64,000 nt of DNA from Nephrocerus scutellatus (GCA_947095585.1 OX352761.1:60752832-60816831); one strand, 5' to 3'. Positions 43,588-54,680 are shown, counted from the first letter of the stretch. The notes: a model not told the origin generated them from the sequence alone. Translations and numbers: made by a program.

Positions 43588-46500
43588 CGGAGACTCATTG
43601 GAAATGATTTCCATGTCCAAGTCAAATTCGTCGCGACCAATCACATCATCGTGAATACGCCGAAGAAACAAGCCAACAACAACTCGTTTCCCATCAACAG
43701 CTCAACCATCGTCATTTCGCTCGAGCTCGAAGCGCCAATCGTCATCGCAAACGTCTCATTCGTACGTCGCTACTTCGACTCCAACCAATTCGCTGAGCTG
43801 TCCATTCTGCAGCGAGGAACACAGTGTGTTCCAGTGCAGCAAATTCAAATCACTATCGTTCGATCAGAAACCAACCAAAATTCGTGAAAACAATCTTTGT
43901 TTCAACTCTCTGCAGAAGGGACACCGTAGCACAGAATGTCGTTCAAGTTTATGTCAAGTCTGCAACCGCAGATATCACACCCTATTACATAAACCGGATG
44001 GGTCATCTCGAACTCCAGTCACCAACACAAGTAAAACATGAATGACAACTTGCCAACTGCCGAAAATTCGAACGATGCTAATTCGCATCACACCACATCG
44101 CCGCTGACAGATGTATTACTCGCAACAGCAGTTGGGATTGTCGCATACGGGAAACAAGATTTCACCATTCCAGCCCTGCTTGACTCAGGGTCCCAAGTGA
44201 ATCTCATTTCCGAGAACGCCATAACTCGGATTGGCTTAAAACGGAAACCAGCCTCAATCTCAATACGGAATTGGTGCCATTGAAGCAGCCAAATCACAAT
44301 CGATTGTCGAATTCGTTCTTAAATCACGGGTTGATTCAAGATTCTCGATTTCCATCACAGCAGTTGTCGTCGAAAGGATAACTGGCATCATGTCATCGCA
44401 GTACATCGAATCGCAACAGTGGAAACATCTACAATAAGCCGATCCTTAGTTCAATCGTCCTCACAAAATCGACGTGCTGCTTGGGGCAGATGTCCTCGGA
44501 ATGCTTCATATGGGTGAATGCATAAAATATTTCAACGGTTCGCCATTCACACAAAAACCCAAATTGGGACACATATTGCTTGGGAGCTTCGATCGAAACA
44601 CAATCACACACTCCTTAAGTGCGACTGCAACCATCGAGAATTACACCGACGTTGACAACATTTTAAAGTCATTTTGGGAGCTTGAAAATGTATCAGCGGG
44701 CCAAGAACTCACGGAAGATGAAAGTCATTGTGAAAGGCACTTTCAATCGACGCATTTCAGAAACAAGAATGGTTTACCCCACGGTCCTCTTCGGACTTGG
44801 ATTAGTTATACGACAATCAACGTCCATCATAGACTGATGTGCCAGTATTAACTCAATGGTTAGAGCAGGACCTATCTTAAGTCCCTGCCGATCTCTGGTT
44901 TTTCGACAACCGGTTGATCTATGCAACTCCACAGAGAGCACATCATCGCACCGGTAACATCAGGACGGTCTTCTGATGCACCAAAGATTTTTGGTAACAT
45001 TAGTCCCCACGTTGATGTTACCATGCTAGTGTTCTACCCGCATTTGGGTAGTAAACCACAGCCACTACGTAGGCCAAAGCCAGAATAAACTGGACCTCAA
45101 CCAAAGGTTGGCCAAGACTCATTTAAACCTCCGAGGAGATTAAACCTTGTCTGTGGGCATCCAACCCCCGTAGTACCAACGCGACCTTGGTGAGATCTGC
45201 CATCAAGGGACTCAGCTCTTTCAGAATGTGTGCCTGGGCGATTGCAAAAGCAGACCCTGGCAGCACGTTCGTCCGGAACCTCGTATCCTATCATTTGACA
45301 CTAGGATTTGCCAAGTCCTAGGCCGCCCGGGATAGAAACTATCCCAGACACCAACGCTATTGTATGGTAGGAGCGCTTCATGCTTAAAAACAGCGCCCAT
45401 ACTGACATTTTTTAAAGAAGCCCCCTGCCACTATAATCTATCGAGTATGACCAAGTATCAAACTTATAATAACCAGACGATTAAGGAAGATACAGCGGCC
45501 CCCTCGGGGAGGAAGTAAGATATATCGTGCAACTCCCATTCGTTGATCAGCCAGTGCCACTCGGAACATCTCGAGAAGGTGCCATCGTCAGACTGAAGCA
45601 TATGGAACGCCGATTTTTGAAGAATCCGCAGTTACGCATCGAATACCGACACTTAATGCAAGCCTATCTTGAGCAACATCCCATGGAAGCAGTGCCAGTC
45701 GACGATGGATCAATGACAAATCAAATGTGCTACCTCCCACACCATGGCGTGATGCAGGGGTCCAGCTCAAAGTCAAAATTACGTGTGGTTTTTGACGCCT
45801 CACACAAGACGACTTCCGGAGTTTCACTGAATCAAAACCTTCGTATCGGTCCCAAGCTTCAACAGAATCTATTCACGATTCTCACTCGATTTCGACATCA
45901 CAAATTCGTGTTCATCGCAGATATCCGAGCACCAAAATTATCAACGTATAGTTTGATGAACAACGCCTGAGGAACCAATTCAAGATTATCGTCTGCGCAC
46001 AGTAACATACGGTACCAGCTGTGCTCCGTATTTGGCAATACGCACGCTCAATCAGTTAGCACATGACGAATCCAAGCAATTTCCCATCGCTGCGAAGGTC
46101 GCTCTTGCCGACTTCTATGTAGACGACCTGATGACGGGCACAAACGAAATCAAGGAATTGCTTGAAATCCAGCAACAGATGGTGGCATTACTCCAACGTG
46201 GCGGCTTTGAACTTCGAAAATGGTCGTCAAATTGCCAATCTCTACTCGATCAAGTGTCATCAGAATACCACGAACATCGGCCATTGCGGGAATTGAAAAG
46301 GGGAAGAATCGGTCAAGGCACGTGGGTTACATTGGGCACCATCGGGAGATTATTTTGCATTTAACGTCGAAGACTTTCCAGAATCCCCAGTACCAACCAA
46401 ACGAATTATCCTCTCAGAGGCTTCAAGGATCTTCGACCCGCTTGGGTGGTTATCCCCTAGTGTTATCATCGCAAAAATCATCTTTCAAGAGTTATGGGTG

Positions 46501-48686
46501 CTCGGACTATCGTGGGACGAGGCAGTACCAAAACCAGTCGCTGAAAGATGGTCAAATTATCGGAAGAATCTGGGATTCTATAAAACAATCAAAATCACTC
46601 GTTGGATGGACTATCAAACATGTCGCAACAATCTTCAGATACACGGCTTCAGCGACGCATCAATGAAAGCCTACGCTGCAGTTGTATATGCTCGCACCAC
46701 ATCAGAAGATGTATCAGTAAAAATTACCATCTTAGCAGCGAAAACCAAGGTCGCTCCACTCAAAACCGTCAGTCTACCGCGTTTGGAACTATGCGCCAGT
46801 GTGTTACTAGCCAAACTCATGCACAAGATCGTCCAGTCACTCAATCTCCACGACATACAACAGTTCGCATGGACTGATTCGCAAGTGGTTCTGGGATGGC
46901 TCCGCAGCCCTCCCAGCTGATGGAAAACATTCGTGGCGAATCGCGTTTCGCAAATCCTCGATAATCTAAAACCCAATGATTGGCGGTATGTGGATACTCG
47001 ACACAACCCCGCAGATTGCGCGCCTCGCGACATCGACCCGTCGCTGCTTCATGATCATCATATTTGGTGCAAAGGTCCTGAATGGCTATCGAAACACTCA
47101 GACACTTGGCCAACACACAAAATCAATGAGTACTCCATCCCATTGGAAGAATGCAGAACCACTTCTATGGTCGTAACGCAGTTAAACGAATCATCGAATT
47201 CTGAATGGATCGATCAACTTCTGAATCGCTGTTCCGCTCTCGAAAAATTACTTCGAATCACATCCTATTGTCGACGTTTCGGTCTACAAATTCGTACCGA
47301 CAAAGCCGATCGTAATACCAGCTTCATCACCGTGCCCGAAATGAATCGGTCATTTTTAGGTCTGATTTGTGTAGGGAGCCCACTACACTGACGAAATCAA
47401 TCGATGCCAATCAGGAAGAAATCTTTCGAACAAAAGTGTACTTCGTTCACTTTACCCATTTATTGATGGTGACGGAATCTTACGAGTCGGCGGGCGTTTA
47501 AAACATTCATTCTTGCCGTACCAAAGCAAGCACCCAATACCAGTCACTACGTTAATCGTCGCACAGGCACATCGAACCACACTCCACGGTGGTCAACAAT
47601 TAATGTTGGCACATCTTCGAAGCCGGTTTTTGATCATTAATGTGAAGAAGCTGGTCCGTGCGCATGTTCGCCATTGCGTGACATGTTTTCGTTATCGCTC
47701 AACCACCGGTTAGCCACTAATGGCCAATCTTCCAGCAACACGCGTTACACCATCAAGAGCTTTTCTCCACAGTGGTGTGGATTACGCAGGACCGTTCTCG
47801 ATCAAACAAAACAAAGGCCGCGGTGTAAAATCAACTAAGGGGTACGTGTGTCTATTCGTGTGCCTGTCAACAAAGGCGCTTCATTTGGAGATGGTGTCAG
47901 ATCTCACTACAGATGCGTTCATCGCTTCATTCAGACGATTCACCGCTCGAAGAGGCAAGGTTCAAACCTTGTACAGTGACCGTGGCACCAACTTCATCGG
48001 ATCCAATCGTCAACTAACATCGCTTCATCACCACAGCACAAGGAATGTGAACTCTAAAGTCGCCACAATGTTAGCTCAAGACAACACGAATTGGTGCTTC
48101 AACCCGCTCACTTCACCACACTTCGGAGGCCTGTGGGAGGCAGGGGTGAAGTCATTCAAACACCATCTTCGAAGAGTCATCGGCTATACATTACTCACTT
48201 TCGAAGAGATGACAACACTTTTGTGCCAGATAGAAGCTTGCCTAAATTCGAGGTCATTGCGTCCCATGTCGGATGACCCCGAGGACTACACCACTCTCAC
48301 TCGGTCACTTTCTCATCGGAGAGCTACCCATCACCATTCCAGAACCATCATTGCTTGACATCCAATCAATTCGTCTCAATCGATATCAACAAATCCAACA
48401 AATGTATCAACATTTCTGGAAGGTATGGTCGACTGACTATCTATCACGACTGCAGCAACGTCCTAAATGGCTCAGGACGAACGTCAACTTCAAGGTCGGT
48501 CAACTGGTTCTCATCAAAAACGAACTTTGCCCACCAGCAAAATGGGCAATGGGCCGAATCACTGCTATTCATCCAGGTACTGACGGTCTGATCCGCACAG
48601 TCACACTAAAATGTCAAGGCATCACACTCACGAGGCCGGTAGTTAAATCGTGTCTAGTGCCGCTCCCAGACAATATCGATGACTAA
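43588..48686 (+). pseudogene. BEL-1 copy C internal region (gag end to integrase)
   Basis: Begins at the same internal point as B. It has knuckles, protease (LLDSGSQVNLI, frame lost at 44264), insertion, RT (45527-45970; FYVDDLMTG near 46117), RNase H with an intact VVLGWLRSPPS (TGG at 46899), and at 47115-47650 the linker and zinc-domain start HPIPVTTLIVAQAHRTTLHG that A and B lack. The integrase core is 47720-48358 with a frameshift near 48300, finishing at 48686. It has its own substitutions (e.g. SIKQNKGRG, NSKVATM). The reading frame is still broken by stops near 46000, 46365, 47391 and 47713. Confidence 0.9.
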
Positions 48687-48714
48687 AGGATTAATTCTTT
48701 AGGCCGGCCGGCAA

Positions 48715-48996
48715 TGTTAGTGCCACCACTGAACACACGACCGGTGCGAGGCCTGATGTGAACGCGGTGAGGTGGTTGATTTGCCATCGTCGGCAGCACA
48801 AATAAAAATGGAGGAAAGATGTCAAACACACGACGTTTTCTTCTCTCTCTCTCTCTATCGTGGCCATTTTTTTCACATCGGAGAATAATTGTAATCGCTT
48901 TTTTCGCATTAATATTTTTTGGTTTTTGAATTAAAGTTTAAATTCGTTCGTTCAATTGAAAGTGGTTTTTTCTCCGCTCAGCCATCGTGGTTAACA
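48715..48996 (+). mobile_element. BEL-1 LTR4 (3' LTR)
   Basis: 282 bp, TGTTAGTGCC...GGTTAACA, followed by AACAT at 48997-49001. Shares with LTR1 the shorter gtaatcgct where LTR2/3 have an extra TATAAT-like insertion, as expected for the original LTR pair. Preceded by a purine-poor ggccggccggcaa rather than a classical polypurine tract. Confidence 0.9.
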
Positions 48997-49001
48997 AACA
49001 T

Positions 49002-49434
49002 ATTTATGAAATTTCAAAAAGAGCTAGTCAATGTTTGGGCTTCATAAGACGTTGTAACTTCTACTTCACTCCCTCTGATATAAATGTGTTAGACCAATTT
49101 TAGAATTTAATTCATATGTGTGGGGTGGGGCTCTGAGATCGCATTTGGTTTATCTTGATGGAATTCAGAATAGAGTTATCCGTTTGATAAACGATGTAAC
49201 CATTACTTCGTCTCTTTATCTTCTTTCTTCTTTCTTTATCTGTTTTCTACAAATTTTACAACGGTAAATGTTCTTTAGAAACCCGTTCTCTAGTTCCAGG
49301 TCCTTTTCTCAGTAACGTAAACACTCGTTTAAGGTCCAATCAACATAGATTCGCCTTAAAACGTTTTTCATGTAAATCCTCCTTTTTTCCGAGAGTCTCT
49401 TCGATGTGGAATCAATTGGTCGAGCCCGTGATTC
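49002..49434 (+). pseudogene. LINE ORF2 C-terminus (original copy)
   Basis: Resumes the RT frame broken at 30776: IYEISKRASQCLGFIRRCNF, SHLVYLDGIQNRVIRLIND, CSLETRSLVPGPFLSNVNTR, FFPRVSSMWNQLVEPVIPES. A (CTT)n-like patch at about 49214-49239 replaces ~40 bp present in the duplicates. Stop near 49453 (…YNL). This, unlike the two duplicates, runs on into the LINE 3' UTR. Confidence 0.85.
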
Positions 49435-49890
49435 CCGAATCTTATAATCTGTAGGCCTTCAAATTAGCAGATAACAACTTCCTGAAGGATAATGGATAAA
49501 GTATTCATAAGTTGTTTATATAAAATATATATTTAAAAAAAAATTGTTTATCAGTATTTTTTACATTATTTTTATAATTTGTAATATTTTCTTGGTCAAG
49601 GTTTTTTGTAGTTTTCCCTGACAATGATCCATTGATGAAAGCATTTGGACTCGCGTCGTTTTAGTTTCGTGTTCGTTTTTTTCGCATTGCTTTTTCAATG
49701 AATCAGAGAGAATTCTGAGAAAATAAATGGAAACAGGCTACAAACGCGAGGAATGTGATATATTGTAAATCACATTCCTTCGATTTTTATTTTATTTTGA
49801 ATTTTAGCCCAGGCTTAGCCCAACTTATTGCCGTGACGCAAGTCATTCAGGGAGCCCTCCCTTGGCAATAAGTCTCTATATATATATAAA
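49435..49890 (+). mobile_element. LINE 3' UTR and A-rich tail
   Basis: About 400 bp of non-coding sequence ending ...ggcaataagtctctatatat then (A)9 at about 49889-49897. Its reverse complement is present at 17663-18078, which defines the 3' end of the family. After it, BEL-2 gag resumes on the minus strand. Confidence 0.85.
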
Positions 49891-50770
49891 AAAAAAGTGA
49901 GCTTCGACTTGAGTAAAGTGAAGCGATCGATGTTTGACATTCGGCTTTTCACTACCAGTGAATTGAACTGCTCTTTAAATTCACGGTACTTTGTGATGTC
50001 ACCACTATATTCTCTTAGGTGTACCTCCGGAATTTTGAGCGGTCTGTCTGCCTTCGATTCATTCTCTCGATCAAGCGTTAGTTTCGTTATGGTACGTAGA
50101 AGTGCTTCGGTTGTATTACTTGCATGTTGAGGTAAGTTGGACGGCTGCGATGGAGTAGTGTATTCTTGACCACACATCCCCCCCCCGCGGGATTTTGTAA
50201 GACAACCCAACTTCTTGCACGTATGTAAATATTGGTTGAATGTGCATGGAGAGTTGGGGATCGTTAGACGAAGTCCGGCTTGCAGCTATCGACAGATGTA
50301 GCGGGAGTAATTGATATTAATTTTGATGATGGTGTCGAATGGATGTGCTCTGGTGAATTATTCCTCTCGTCTGTTTGAGGATTGGAACTTGCGGCCGATT
50401 GTGCTTCGGGAGCAAGGCGTGTTTCCTCATCAGTTAGGGCAACTGCATCTCCAGAATTTCCGTCTTCGGTTTTGTCCTCATCAAACAACTGCGGGGAGTT
50501 CTTCTTGATGAACTCTTTTATTCATGCGAAGATTGTTTGAGCTGCCTCGAATTTTGGCAGGAATTCGGCAGCGAATTTTTTGCTTAGCTTAGATAAGTTA
50601 GCATAGTAAGTCTCGATGGAAGTCCAAAGGCTCTTAGCCTTTTCGTACTGCCTGGAAAGCGTTTCTGAAGAACGCTTTTCTATTCCCAGTTTGACGAGGC
50701 TAACTCTAACCTCTTACAGCTGGGTGATGACATCTTGTAGGTTATCGATAACTCGTCCAAGTTTGTCCAT
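49891..50770 (-). pseudogene. BEL-2 gag, N-terminal part
   Basis: The ATG at 50770 (MDKLGRVIDNLQDVITQL) begins a coiled-coil-like N-terminus, then KSLWTSIETYYANLSKLSKK, an acidic linker (DEDKTEDGNSGDAVAL...), and ...IPEVHLREYSGDITKYREFK, EQFNSLVVKSRMSNIDRFTL, LKSKL, the core of BEL/Pao gag. Stops near 50716 and 50520 and a frameshift near 50220. It is cut at about 49890 by the LINE tail and continues at 28020 (LLETITDLDL). Confidence 0.85.
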
Positions 50771-50985
50771 GTTGAAGTGAAGTGTTTGTTAATGCGTTGG
50801 TAAAGTAAACTATTACTTCTAAATTCGTATAAAGTAAACTATAACTTTTATATGCTTGGCAAAGTAAACTGTTACTTTTATGTATATACTGTTTATAACC
50901 ACCCTAGTGCAGCCTCACACTAGGATACGAAAGAATGGCTTGGAAATGATTATAGACTATCCGACTCGAAGGACCACTTTTTGTA
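50771..50985 (-). other. BEL-2 leader and PBS
   Basis: On the minus strand the LTR end (…gcaatttctaca) is followed by aaaaagtggtccttcgagtcg, a BEL/Pao-type PBS at about 50962-50980, then ~190 bp of leader to the gag ATG at 50770. Confidence 0.75.
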
Positions 50986-51261
50986 GAAATTGCTCCCTGC
51001 ACTTTAAATAAAAATAGTCACCTTACCTTGGGTAGGGGGATAAATATGTAATTGAAAACAATACTTTTGAATTGGTAACTTGTTCTGATTTTATTATGCA
51101 AATTTCTTTACTATTTATACAATTTATTTTGCTTACTTAATTACTAATAATTTACTAAAACTGGGCTAAATTGTTATTGTCTAATTTATGCTTACTAAGA
51201 ATATATGCCAAATTATTGTGCAACTTATGCTAATTTTGGGGTAAACGTCCGATCGATGATG
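50986..51261 (-). mobile_element. BEL-2 5' LTR (truncated)
   Basis: Matches 23856-24245 in the same orientation. The first ~10 bp or more of the LTR (right edge) are replaced at about 51261 by the next LINE fragment, and the internal 103-bp duplication of the other LTR is absent. Confidence 0.85.
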
Positions 51262-51889
51262 ACCCCTATTCGTTGCGGAGTATGTGGGTACCAGGTCATC
51301 GAGGCATCGCAGGCAACGAAGCCGCAGATGAACTAGCTAGGGCTGGTTCGGAAACTGCATTTATAGGAACTGAACCATTTTGTAGCGTCAATTGGTGTGC
51401 CGCCACAGAGGTGATAAACTGTTGGGAGGGCAAACTTCGCCTGCCTCATTGGGTTAATACCCCGGGGCTAAGGCAATCCAAACAACTGATCAGACCCTAT
51501 TCATATAAAGAAATTCTGCATTAAGATAAAGGTAGCATTAAGAAACTAGTGAGTTTTCTAACTGGCCACTGTGGCCTAAGATATCATCTTAGCAAAATGG
51601 GTGTGGGCTCTGTGACAGAATGTAGATTCTGTGCGGAGGATGAGGAGTCATCCGAACATGTTCTCTGCGATTGCCCAGCACTTATTTGGTTAAGGAAACG
51701 CATATTCCATAAGGAAATATGCTCAACAGCGGAGTTGAAAAACTCTGCTACTAAGGACATATTATCTTTTTTTTAGGAAAGTTGTATGTCTATAAGATAA
51801 TTAATGCCCTATTGATACAATCGATCTTTTAGGTCGCGGTGTCAGTCACTTGGACTAGGGTTTTTCAAAAAAAAAAAAAAAAAAAAAAA
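51262..51889 (+). mobile_element. 3' end of RNase H-bearing LINE
   Basis: Starts in an RNase H (MWVPGHRGIAGNEAADELAR), continues with a stop near 51523 to VSFLTGHCGLRYHLSKMG and a CCHC motif CRFCAEDEESSEHVLCDC. It ends at a stop at 51774, then ~95 bp of 3' UTR and an (A)22 tail at 51868-51889. I-, R1- or LOA-like. It is a different family from the LOA LINE at 13.2 kb, which has an AAT tail. 5'-truncated; no TSD identified. Confidence 0.8.
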
Positions 51890-51916
51890 TGTACACAACA
51901 ATTGAAAATATCATCA

Positions 51917-53497
51917 TCATATTTGGCTGTACAACCGGGGTCCGGTCCTGAACTCCCGCAAAAAGTCTCTCCACCGGTCCCGATTTCGAGCCGATGTCAT
52001 CCAGTTTGGCATCCCTAAACTGTGGGCGTCCTGGTCTACGCCATCCTTCCAGCGTAGGCTTGGCCGGCCTCGCTGCCGTGTTCCATAAATCCTACCGCAA
52101 AGGACTTTCCGAGCAGGATCCTCTTCGCTCATGCGAGCTAGGTGTCCTGCCCACCGGAGCCTACCGAGCTTAATTTTCTTCACGATGTCGACATCGCGGT
52201 AACGCTCATAGATCTCATCATTATAGAGTCTCCGGAATCGTCCTTCTTCACATATGGGGCCAACAATTCTCCGTAAGACTTTTCTCTCGAACGCGGCTAA
52301 GAGGTCAGAATGCTTTTTGCTAAGCACCCAAGTCTCGGATCCATATGTAAGTACTGGTATGACCATTGTCTTATATATCAGCAGCTTGGATGTTATGGTT
52401 AAGTTCCTGGATTTTAAGAGTCTTGACAGGCTATAGTAGGCTTTGTTGGCTTTAAGCAACCGTGCGCGTATGTCTGGTTCCATGCTGTTATCGGCTGCTA
52501 TAGTTGACCCGAGATAGTTAAAGGATTGCACTACTTCAAATTCGCGCTCCACTATCTGAATTGAGGGACCAATGTTGGATCTTCTACTCGCAGACGTGGC
52601 CACCATGTACTTTGTTTTGCTCTCATTTATGTGCAGCCCCAGATTTCGTGCCGCCTGCTCTATCTGGATGAAAGCTTCCTGTACAGATCTTTGGTTTCTA
52701 CCAACGATGCCAATATCGTCTGCGTAAGCCAGTATCTGAATGGACTTATAAAGGATTGTTCCTCTCGCCGTTACGTCAGAGTCTCTGATCACTTTCTCCA
52801 ACGCCAGGTTGAAGAGGACGCAGGCCAGTCCATCCCACTGTCGGAGCCCGTTATAGATGTTGAATGGGCTTGATAGTGATCCGGATATTTTTACTTGGCT
52901 TATAACATTGGTCATGGTCAACCTACATAGTCGTGTCAGTTTATTTGGGATGCCGAATTCTCTCATGGCTTTATAAAGTTCTACTCTGGCTATGCTATCA
53001 TAGGCGGCTTTAAAGTCTATAAAAAGATGGTGTAGTGAGTTTTGAAACTCTAGACATTTTTCCATCACCTGCCTTAGGGTGTAAATCTGATCAGTGGTTG
53101 ATTTGCCTGGGATGAAGCCACACTGGTATGGACCAATGATGACTTTAGCGTATGGGGCTATTCTGTCTTGAAGGATAGAGGAGAAAATCTTATACGCGGT
53201 ACTCAACAACGTTATACCACGATAATTGCTGCATTCTGTGATATCTCCCTTCTTATGTATAGGGCACAGGGTGCCTCTTCGCCAGTCTTCTGGCATAACT
53301 TCTTCTTCCCATACTTGCACTATTATTTCATGAATTGCTTGGTGTAATGTGGGGCCTCCTATTTTTATCAGTTCCGCTGGGATCCCATCAGATCCCGGGG
53401 CCTTATTATTTTTGAGCAGATTTATCGCTCTGCTAACTTCGACTATGCTTGGTGGCGGCAGCATAGTATGATCTTCGGTCATTGGTGGAGCTTCCAA
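51917..53497 (-). CDS. RTE-like reverse transcriptase (526 aa, open)
   Basis: An uninterrupted frame: INLLKNNKAPGSDGIPAELI, WEEEVMPEDWRRGTLCPIHK, NYRGITLLSTAYKIFSSIL, QCGFIPGKSTTDQIYTLRQV, HHLFIDFKAAYDSIARVEL, LRQWDGLACVLFNLALEKVI and IQILAYADDIGIVGRN (catalytic YADD, about residue 261). The thumb follows (VQSFNYLGSTI, LKANKAYYSLSRLLKSR, PVLTYGSETWVL) and a C-terminal RLRWAGHLARMSEEDPARKV. 'LRQWDG' replaces the usual 'LRQGDG'. The start is arbitrary: the true frame began with the endonuclease upstream, broken by a stop near 53522. It makes the element's polymerase; autonomous activity is unlikely without EN. Confidence 0.9.
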   Translation of the reverse strand: MEAPPMTEDHTMLPPPSIVEVSRAINLLKNNKAPGSDGIPAELIKIGGPTLHQAIHEIIVQVWEEEVMPEDWRRGTLCPIHKKGDITECSNYRGITLLSTAYKIFSSILQDRIAPYAKVIIGPYQCGFIPGKSTTDQIYTLRQVMEKCLEFQNSLHHLFIDFKAAYDSIARVELYKAMREFGIPNKLTRLCRLTMTNVISQVKISGSLSSPFNIYNGLRQWDGLACVLFNLALEKVIRDSDVTARGTILYKSIQILAYADDIGIVGRNQRSVQEAFIQIEQAARNLGLHINESKTKYMVATSASRRSNIGPSIQIVEREFEVVQSFNYLGSTIAADNSMEPDIRARLLKANKAYYSLSRLLKSRNLTITSKLLIYKTMVIPVLTYGSETWVLSKKHSDLLAAFERKVLRRIVGPICEEGRFRRLYNDEIYERYRDVDIVKKIKLGRLRWAGHLARMSEEDPARKVLCGRIYGTRQRGRPSLRWKDGVDQDAHSLGMPNWMTSARNRDRWRDFLREFRTGPRLYSQI

Positions 53498-53797
53498 TTC
53501 CTCAGTTAGCTGGCCATTTAGCTACTCATGAAAGTGCTCTTCCCATCGCTCTAAGATGCCTTTAAGATCGGCGATCAGATTACCCTCTTTGTCCTTGCAG
53601 TATGTGCAACGCGGTGTATATTGCGTCATGCCGCGGACTCTTTGGTACAACTTCCGCGCCTGGTGCGGCCAGGCTGCCTTCTTTCGCCGGTGAACTGTTT
53701 TTTCATATCTTCTTAGCTCTTTATATTCATCTTCGCGTGCCCGCGTTTTATGAGATTGTTGCATTGCTCGGTACGCAACATTCTTACATTCGATCGC
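53498..53797 (-). pseudogene. RTE-like EN-RT connector
   Basis: Lysine/arginine-rich sequence (frame 53764-53522: QQSHKTRAREDEYKELRRY, EKTVHRRKKAAWPHQARKLY, QRVRGMTQYTPRCTYCKDKE) that links endonuclease to RT in this family. A stop at about 53522 separates it from RT. Confidence 0.7.
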
Positions 53798-54480
53798 TAG
53801 CTTACATTCGTCATTGAACCAGTCGTTTCGATCTCCATTACGTACGTTCGTACCGTCATCAAGTTCGGGTTGTGGCGGCGGTCTATCAACACGTGGTCTA
53901 TCTGGTTGCGAGTGGCTCGATCGGGAGATACCCTGGTGGTTTTGTGGATATTTTTACGCGCAAATCTTGTACTCGCAACGACAAAATTATTGCTTGCTGC
54001 CATCTCTATGACTCGTTGTCCATTGTCATTATTGTTCTCGTGTAATCTATGGGTGCCAATGTACTGCCTGAATACTGGCTCCCTACCTATTTTAGCATTC
54101 ATATCCCCCAGAATGATTTTTACATCATACTGAGGGCAGGCATGGAGTTCCCGTTCGACTGATTCAAAGAATTCTTCTTTTTCATCATCTGGGAATCCTC
54201 TGTTGGTGCGTAAACGTTTATGAGGCTTATGTTTTTAAATTTTCCCCGCACGCGAAGGGTGCATAGCCGTTCATTTACTGCATTAAAGCCGATAACGGTG
54301 GGTTTCATTCTTTTGCTGACTAGAAACCCCACCCCGAGCACATGATGTCTTGCATGACAGCTGTAATATATGTCATATTCTGATTTTTGTAAGACACCAT
54401 TCCCTGTCCACCGCATCTCCTGAATTGCTGTTAAGTCAGCATTATATTTGGACAGGGTATCGGCTGCTGTGCAGCTCGAG
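53798..54480 (-). pseudogene. RTE-like endonuclease region
   Basis: Frame 54416-54120 reads RWTGNGVLQKSEYDIYYSC, HHVLGVGFLVSKRMKP, CTLRVRGKFKNISLINVYAP (NVYAPT motif); then frame 54102-53797 gives DMNAKIGREPVFRQYIGTHR, DNGQRVIEMAASNNFVVAST and DRATRNQIDHVLIDRR, all standard AP-endonuclease blocks. A frameshift near 54110-54180 separates them. The final SDH region is missing or degraded near 53800. Confidence 0.85.
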
Positions 54481-54680
54481 CTCTATACAGTGAGCGTACG
54501 TTCCATGAGAAAATTCTTAAATCGTTTAGCCGTTTTCGTTGCCGTGGTCGTCGTCGTTCATCAGTGTATCCGAGGCTGATTTTGGGTTCCGTAATAATAA
54601 TTTTTTTACAGGCGAGGTTATTGGCCTCGCGCCAACCTTACTTTGAAGGGACTAGCCTGATCATTCAGCTTTTCCTGCAT

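Larger units (their letters stand above)
30772..49001 (+). mobile_element. BEL-1 insertion with tandem amplification
   Basis: A BEL/Pao element inserted in the LINE RT. The 5-bp target duplication AACAT lies at 30772-30776 and 48997-49001, next to the outermost LTRs. Deleting everything between rejoins the LINE frame (…SWKEH then IYEISK…). Inside are four LTRs and three pol regions: LTR1, internal A, LTR2, LINE piece, internal B, LTR3, LINE piece, internal C, LTR4. The repeated unit is internal+LTR+LINE piece and is 5,317 bp between equivalent points of B and C. Because LINE pieces are included, the copies arose by segmental duplication, not by new insertions. Confidence 0.9.
51900..54680 (-). 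mobile_element. RTE-like LINE, nearly full length
   Basis: Minus-strand element with an endonuclease region at 54480-53800 and RT at 53497-51917. The 3' end has a tgatgatgatatttt motif (about 51907-51921), as in RTE-type elements that end in short tandem repeats rather than poly(A). The 5' edge is not clear but lies near 54680. The EN and RT are described separately. Confidence 0.75.

Noticed and set aside
30777..48996. Three independent BEL/Pao insertions
   Set aside because: Only the outer LTRs have a target duplication, internal junctions carry the same LINE piece and breakpoint, and spacing is exactly 5,317 bp.
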